A stretch of 10,799 nucleotides of DNA from Gammaproteobacteria bacterium UBA2955 (lineage in GTDB: Bacteria > Pseudomonadota > Gammaproteobacteria > Pseudomonadales > Azotimanducaceae), in NCBI GenBank assembly GCA_002348825.1, contig DEBN01000005.1, positions 7,416 to 18,214 on the forward strand, given 5' to 3'. This document shows, one piece after another, positions 6,089-10,799 of this stretch. Position 1 is the stretch's first letter. Every line of letters begins with the position of its first letter. A program made the translations under genes and the position numbers. Under the pieces are notes generated by a model. The model did not search any database. It saw only the letters and a list, made by a program, of their open reading frames with translations, and was not told the origin of the DNA.

Positions 6089-7510
6089 ATGCGGAAAGGG
6101 ATGACTGAAGAATTTACGATGGCATATTTTCTGCCTTGGCTGCTGCTGGCCGCAATTGCTGGTGGCGCTTTGGGTTGGGCTTGGCGTCATTTCACTGGAG
6201 TCTCCAAATGGACACAAAAGCTGGAGCAAGCCCACGCGCAAGGCGTTGTTGAAGCGGCTACGGAAACCGCTTTATTGAAAGAGCAACACGCGGCACAAGT
6301 GTCCGATATTTCCCAGCGTAACGCCGCATTAACCGCTCAAACTGAAATACAAGGCCAGCAGTTAGCGGAGCAAGCCCAGCAGCTGCAGCAGGCCGACGAG
6401 CGTCTGACAAAATACCAAACGGACTTTGCTGCTGCGCAGGCGCGCATGAGCGAAATGCAGAAAGGTTTTGCTGAGAAAGAGGCGGTATTTGCGCACAACA
6501 GTGCGCTACTGAAAAAAGAGTTTGAGCTGTTGGCTAAACAAGTCCTCGATCAACAGGAGACCAAGCAACAACAGAGTCTGCAGCTCATGCTAAAACCGTT
6601 TCGCGAGCAAATTGGCGAGTTCAAGCAGCGGGTTGAAGACGTGCACAAGAGTGACGTTAAAGAGCGCGCCTCGTTGCTCACCGAAATGCAAAACCTGCAG
6701 AAAGCCAGTGAACGTATCAATACAGAAACGGAAAATTTGACCCGGGCGTTAAAGGGCGACAAGAAACTGCAAGGTAATTGGGGTGAACTGGTGCTGGAAC
6801 GAGTTCTAGAAGAGTCGGGGCTGCGCAAGGATCACGAATATTTCTTGCAATTTTCTGCTCGTGACGAAGACGGGCAACTGAAACGACCGGATGTACTCAT
6901 TCGACTGCCTGAAGGCAAAGACGTGATTATTGACGCAAAGGTAACGCTTAGTGCCTATGAGCGCGCGCTGGCGAGCGATGATGAGGAGCAACGCGAGGTG
7001 CTGTTACGGCAACACCTTTTAGACCTGCGGAACCAAATTAAGCGTCTGAGCGGCCAAGATTACGATCAGCTACCGGATGTTCGCTCCTTGGACTTCGTGT
7101 TGCTGTTTGTGCCTATAGAATCTGCCTTTAGTGTGGCTATGGAAATGGACCCCGGCATGTTCACGGCGGCTTTTGAACAACGAATTATGCTCGTGAGCCC
7201 AACCACGTTGATGTTAGCGTTGCGCATCATCAACAACTTATGGCGAGTCGAGAAACAAAATAAGAATGCTTTGGAAATAGCCCAACGAGCGGGAGCTATG
7301 TACGACAAGCTCGCCGGGGTGGTTGAAGAGGTCGACAAGCTCGGCAAGCAGTTGACAACAGTGCAGGGTACTTACGACAACGTGCATGCGCGGTTGGCCA
7401 CGGGCAAGGGAAATTTAGTGCGGCAAGTTGAGACCATCAAAGGTTTAGGTGCAAATACCAAGAAAACCATTGCAACGTCGCTACTTGAGAACGCGCAAGA
7501 CAATGATTGA
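6089..7510 (+). CDS. rmuC: DNA recombination protein RmuC
   Basis: RmuC family protein of 473 residues, a typical length. In E. coli, rmuC affects recombination between short inverted repeats, and the family is predicted to carry a restriction-endonuclease-like fold. One membrane helix lies at 12-32 (AYFLPWLLLAAIAGGALGW), then a long Gln/Ala/Glu-rich coiled coil (about 42-215), then the conserved domain: KKLQGNWGELVLERVLEESG (225-244), RPDVLIRLPEGKDVIIDAKV (266-285), FVLLFVPIESAF (336-347), LVSPTTLMLALRIINNLW (368-385) and a C-terminal coil. Asp268, Asp282 and Lys284 fit a PD-(D/E)XK centre, with Glu233 or Glu237 as the helical acid. The start is uncertain: ATG at 6089 has a distant AAGGGG (6073-6078), while ATGs at 6101 and 6119 are in frame, and the last would begin just before the membrane helix. 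Forty-five bases separate it from the FAN1 gene, so cotranscription is likely. Confidence 0.95.
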   Translation: MRKGMTEEFTMAYFLPWLLLAAIAGGALGWAWRHFTGVSKWTQKLEQAHAQGVVEAATETALLKEQHAAQVSDISQRNAALTAQTEIQGQQLAEQAQQLQQADERLTKYQTDFAAAQARMSEMQKGFAEKEAVFAHNSALLKKEFELLAKQVLDQQETKQQQSLQLMLKPFREQIGEFKQRVEDVHKSDVKERASLLTEMQNLQKASERINTETENLTRALKGDKKLQGNWGELVLERVLEESGLRKDHEYFLQFSARDEDGQLKRPDVLIRLPEGKDVIIDAKVTLSAYERALASDDEEQREVLLRQHLLDLRNQIKRLSGQDYDQLPDVRSLDFVLLFVPIESAFSVAMEMDPGMFTAAFEQRIMLVSPTTLMLALRIINNLWRVEKQNKNALEIAQRAGAMYDKLAGVVEEVDKLGKQLTTVQGTYDNVHARLATGKGNLVRQVETIKGLGANTKKTIATSLLENAQDND

Positions 7511-7555
7511 TCGAATAGCGACAACAAACAGTTTTCGCGAAGCTCGTGGTAGTGG

Positions 7556-9178
7556 ATGCGCTCGCCGTTGACCGAAACTTCTAATCTTTTGCAGCCACAC
7601 CAACCAGCGCCCGCAGACTATTATCAGAACAATCTGCAACATGCGTTCGAGTTTGTCCTGAGTCGCTACGCCGATATGCTCTGTGCAGCACATAGTCACA
7701 GCCTGTCGCAATTTCTTGCGGCCAGCGCGGACGCACAGCGCTTGCTGGCCCGACTACTGATTCGCAAAGGACCCTATTTCCTGCGCACTTCGCTGCACTA
7801 CGCGGAAGTCGCCGAACTCGATGCGGCCGTCTCGGAACTGCATCAGCGCGGTTTAATTTCCCTCAATCCCGGCGCTGCAGATCGATTGATGGCGCTCTAT
7901 ACCAAATCGGAACTGTGTGAGTGTTTTAACGTACCTACATCGATAAGGAAATCGACGAAAAGCCTGATCGGCGAATATGTGTTGAGTCGCTACGCTGATG
8001 AGCAAATCGCAAAACGACTGGCAGCATTGCGCCCGTGGATCCGCTTGCGTGCGCAGAGATATTGGCAATTAACGCAGCTGTTGTTTTTCGGCAACGCGAA
8101 TCAGAATTGGTCGACGTTTGTGCGCAAAGACTTAGGTCAGATCCGCTACGAGGCGTTGCCGCTTACCCAGCCGCAGTACAATGATGTGCGGTCCTTAAAT
8201 GCTTATCTGTTGGGGCAGAATCTGCATGGTCTGTGCTATCGGTTGGATGAATATCCGCAACTTGCGTCGGCTCTTTATGAAGCGCTTGAGAACTCTTTAA
8301 CGCCGGAGACGCCCGAGGATCGATTGCAACGCTGTGCTTTGCTGTTAGGCCAATGGGCTGAACGTAACTCCAAGTTTGACCTCGCGCTGTGCGTTTATGA
8401 GCTAACAGATAAACCCCCCGCAAGGGAGCGTCGAGCGAGAATTTTGCGGCGTTTAAAATACCCAGAGGCGGCGGAGTTACTGCGTCAGGAGATGCTTAGC
8501 GCGCCGCTGTCAGCAAAAGAACAAGTATTTGCCGAGCGTTTTGGCCGCAGGGGCGCAGGTTTTCAGCCCAAAGTTACGGAACTGCGCATTAACGCGCCCT
8601 ACGAGTCGATTGAAGAATACGCTCTGACAACGCTAATTGCCGACGGCGGTTGGGGGATACACTGCGAAAACACATTATTTAAATCGCTAACGGGATTACT
8701 GTATTGGCCAGTAATTTTTGCGGATGTAGAAGATGCGTTTACCAACCCTTTTCAGTCTGCTCCCCATGACCTAACCAGCGAAGACTTTTGCTTTCGGCGG
8801 CGAGCTCTGCTGCAGCAGCACGAACAGTGGCTGCAAGATGACTTTGTGTTGGCAGAATTTCTGCAAGCTACCTACGACGCGAAAATTGGCACAGCAAATC
8901 GTCTGGTGAATTGGTCCTTGTTTGAAACGATTCCGATAGCGCAGTGGCTCGAGGCTTTACCCATCGGTGCCATTCGGCGCCTGTGCTATTTTTTGATCCG
9001 TAATCTTGCAGATTATCGCAGCGGTTTCCCGGACCTGTTCGTATGCTATGGCTCAAACAACTACGAATTTGTTGAGGTGAAAGGGCCCAATGATCAGTTA
9101 CAGCCGCAACAACGCGCATGGTTTAAAGTACTGGAGGGGTTGGCGTTGCCCGCCAGAATACTCAAGCTAAGGCTTTGA
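7556..9178 (+). CDS. fan1: FAN1-like VRR-NUC domain nuclease
   Basis: Bacterial homologue of FAN1, a structure-specific nuclease that cuts 5' flaps and helps remove interstrand crosslinks. It has 540 residues, near the size I recall for bacterial FAN1. The N-terminal two thirds are helical, with an ALYTKSELCECFNV segment (113-126) and a TPR-like middle (about 235-330). The C-terminal VRR-NUC domain shows Glu371 in ENTLFKSLTGLLYWP (371-385), Asp493 in SGFPDLFV (489-496) and Glu507 with Lys509 in EFVEVKGPNDQLQPQQRAWF (504-523). The D-x13-E-x-K spacing fits human FAN1 (D960, E975, K977), so an active nuclease is expected. An in-frame TAG at 7550-7552 makes the ATG at 7556 the first start; the ribosome binding site is weak. 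Its stop overlaps the helicase start (TGATG). A short repeat, E-F/Y-V-L-S-R-Y-A-D, occurs at 32-40 and 140-148. Confidence 0.94.
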   Translation: MRSPLTETSNLLQPHQPAPADYYQNNLQHAFEFVLSRYADMLCAAHSHSLSQFLAASADAQRLLARLLIRKGPYFLRTSLHYAEVAELDAAVSELHQRGLISLNPGAADRLMALYTKSELCECFNVPTSIRKSTKSLIGEYVLSRYADEQIAKRLAALRPWIRLRAQRYWQLTQLLFFGNANQNWSTFVRKDLGQIRYEALPLTQPQYNDVRSLNAYLLGQNLHGLCYRLDEYPQLASALYEALENSLTPETPEDRLQRCALLLGQWAERNSKFDLALCVYELTDKPPARERRARILRRLKYPEAAELLRQEMLSAPLSAKEQVFAERFGRRGAGFQPKVTELRINAPYESIEEYALTTLIADGGWGIHCENTLFKSLTGLLYWPVIFADVEDAFTNPFQSAPHDLTSEDFCFRRRALLQQHEQWLQDDFVLAEFLQATYDAKIGTANRLVNWSLFETIPIAQWLEALPIGAIRRLCYFLIRNLADYRSGFPDLFVCYGSNNYEFVEVKGPNDQLQPQQRAWFKVLEGLALPARILKLRL

Positions 9179-10799
9179 TGATGCAGCGTCTGGCGGTGCG
9201 GCAATTGGCGGAATTTATATTTCGGCAGGGCGACTTGCACCCGAATCGGCAAAGTCGTGCGGTCGAGGCTCAGGAAGGCATCGAATGCCAACAACGGATT
9301 CAGGCCTCGCGCAAACAGCGCTCAGAAAAATTTGAAGCGGAGGTCAGCGTCCATGTCGACGTCTCGATAGACGGCGTGGCGACACGACTTGCGGGCCGTA
9401 TAGACGGGCTTTTGCGTAATAAGCAGGGTCTGCTACGAGTCGAAGAATATAAAACCACGCGCGAAGTAGCGGTCGCTTTAAATCCGGTTGATTGGGGACA
9501 ATGTCTGATTTATGGGGCGTTGCTCAGCGAGCAGGAATCGCTAAGCGCGATCGAACTCGCGGTAGTTTACGTTCATCCAGATTCCCTAGCCGAACAGGTA
9601 TTCGAATCTTCGGTGTGCGTCAAAGCTGCACAGTTGAGTTTGGCATTGGCGTTGCTTTGTTATGAAGTTAGGTTGCGCAGACATCGGTTGCGATGTGAGC
9701 GGCGTAGGGAATGGATGCGTGCACGGGAATTTCCGTTTGCGCAATTTCGCGCTGCTCAACGGGCCATGGCGCAGCAGGTCTATCAATCGCTGCGCGCCGG
9801 CGAGCACTTGCTGTTGGAGGCGCCGACAGGTTCGGGTAAAAGCATGGCGACCATTTATCCTGCGTTAAAGCTAATGCAGCCTAACCAGAAACTGTTCTTC
9901 CTCACCAATAGGACCACAGGTGCAGAAGCGGCTTTGAACAGTCTGCGGTTGATCGCGGATTCGTCACGCCAAATCAGCGTTGTGCAACTCACAGCTCGAG
10001 AAAAAATTTGCCAAAACCAGGGCGTGCCCTGTGATCCGCAAACGTGCCCAGGTTGCAAAAATTACTACGCGAGGGCGCCGCATGCGATCAACCGATTGCT
10101 GGAGTGCGGCATTGCCGATCGCTTAGCGCTACAGCAGGTAGCCGATGAATTCACTGTTTGCCCTTTTGAACTGAGCTTAGATCTTGCGCTTTGGGCGGAC
10201 GTGATTATCGGTGACTACAATTATCTATTTGACCCGTTTGTAAAGCTGCAACGATTCTCGGACGCGTCCAATCACCTTTTATTGATTGATGAGGCTCATC
10301 AGCTCAGCAGTCGTGTGACTTTAATGCTCGGTGCAGAATTCGCGTTGAACGCACACTCGGAGCTGTTGGAATCGCCAAGCGATGACTTTAGTGCCGCTAC
10401 GCATGACGTGTTCGATGCGGTTCGCGCGCTGTCATCAGGATCCAGTACGGCGCTCAGTCGTGTGATCGAGCGGCCATTGCAACTTGAAGCCGCAGCCGAG
10501 CGTCTGATTCAGCGAGTCGACAGCTTGCAGTTATTCGAGACACTCGATAGCGAGGCGCAGGATCTTTACTTCGCCTGCATCCGCTGGGTGCGCAGCTTAG
10601 AGTGGTTTCAACCGGCGCGATATCAGCACCTGAGCATTGAGCACGAACAAGGCTGCTCGATTCAACGGCTGTGCCTGGATTCAGCTGATTACATCAATGA
10701 CGTTCTAGATTCCCACGCCGCCACTGTGCGTTTATCTGCAACGGTCTCGCCGTTCGCGTTATATCAACGCCTGCACGGCTGTCCGGGCCAGCGCAGCGC
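9178..10799 (+). CDS. PD-(D/E)XK nuclease-helicase of the XPD/DinG family, 3' end beyond window
   Basis: Superfamily 2 DNA helicase, expected to unwind DNA 5' to 3' with ATP, fused to an N-terminal nuclease-like domain. I translated 540 codons open to the window edge. The N terminus has LAGRIDGLL (71-79) and VEEYKTT (88-94), so Asp76, Glu90 and Lys92 form a Cas4/AddB-like PD-(D/E)XK motif. Then come FAQFRAAQ (187-194), Walker A APTGSGKS (215-222), a cysteine cluster (C278, C285, C290, C293 and C328) as in iron-sulphur XPD helicases, DYNYLFDP (346-353), DEAH (371-374) and motif III RLSATVSPF (518-526). The C-terminal motor half lies outside the window. TAAGG (9168-9172) stands 5 bases before the ATG at 9178; a second ATG follows at 9181. 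The start shares one base with the FAN1 stop, so the two are almost certainly cotranscribed and probably act in the same repair route. Confidence 0.92.
   Translation, partial: MMQRLAVRQLAEFIFRQGDLHPNRQSRAVEAQEGIECQQRIQASRKQRSEKFEAEVSVHVDVSIDGVATRLAGRIDGLLRNKQGLLRVEEYKTTREVAVALNPVDWGQCLIYGALLSEQESLSAIELAVVYVHPDSLAEQVFESSVCVKAAQLSLALALLCYEVRLRRHRLRCERRREWMRAREFPFAQFRAAQRAMAQQVYQSLRAGEHLLLEAPTGSGKSMATIYPALKLMQPNQKLFFLTNRTTGAEAALNSLRLIADSSRQISVVQLTAREKICQNQGVPCDPQTCPGCKNYYARAPHAINRLLECGIADRLALQQVADEFTVCPFELSLDLALWADVIIGDYNYLFDPFVKLQRFSDASNHLLLIDEAHQLSSRVTLMLGAEFALNAHSELLESPSDDFSAATHDVFDAVRALSSGSSTALSRVIERPLQLEAAAERLIQRVDSLQLFETLDSEAQDLYFACIRWVRSLEWFQPARYQHLSIEHEQGCSIQRLCLDSADYINDVLDSHAATVRLSATVSPFALYQRLHGCPGQRS

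Noticed and set aside
1..10799. CRISPR array, defence island or mobile element
   Set aside because: I saw no regularly spaced direct repeats, transposase, integrase or terminal inverted repeats. The nuclease and helicase genes match housekeeping repair families better than defence systems.

Overview
The window looks like chromosomal DNA of a Gram-negative bacterium, most likely a gammaproteobacterium. The reasons are an RmuC of the proteobacterial type, a bacterial FAN1 nuclease followed directly by an XPD/DinG-like helicase (an arrangement I recall from pseudomonads), and several genes for proteins with Sec-type signal peptides. Coding density is high and no gene-free stretch exceeds 300 bases. 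I see no rRNA, tRNA, insertion sequence, CRISPR array or phage gene. Both end genes run off the window.

Left block (1-3563). An acyl-CoA dehydrogenase gene (minus strand, 3' end missing) diverges from three plus-strand genes for exported proteins of unknown function. The first two (1063-1908 and 1905-2966) are distant paralogues sharing a W-E-G-D-T-L-V-V-E core and two cysteines, and they overlap by four bases. The third (3063-3518) is a small DUF6152-type protein whose predicted mature N terminus starts with His-His. The divergent gap carries a perfect 8-bp inverted repeat with 21-bp centre spacing, a plausible operator. A hairpin with T-rich flanks on both strands closes this block and also ends the facing gene.

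Middle block (3562-5985). Two minus-strand genes lie 33 bp apart: a D-2-hydroxyacid dehydrogenase, then an MFS transporter. They probably form one transcription unit, perhaps pairing uptake or export of a small organic acid with its oxidation or reduction; the substrate cannot be read from sequence. A GGAGG site places the dehydrogenase start at a GTG at 5937 rather than the upstream ATG.

Right block (6089-10799). Three plus-strand DNA-processing genes lie close together: rmuC, a FAN1-type VRR-NUC nuclease, and a helicase with an N-terminal PD-(D/E)XK nuclease domain and an XPD-type iron-sulphur cysteine cluster. The last two overlap by one base (TGATG). All three carry a PD-(D/E)XK-type nuclease motif, which suggests a DNA repair module. 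It is the most coherent functional system in the window, though each family is already known. The least characterised part is the exported three-gene set on the left.
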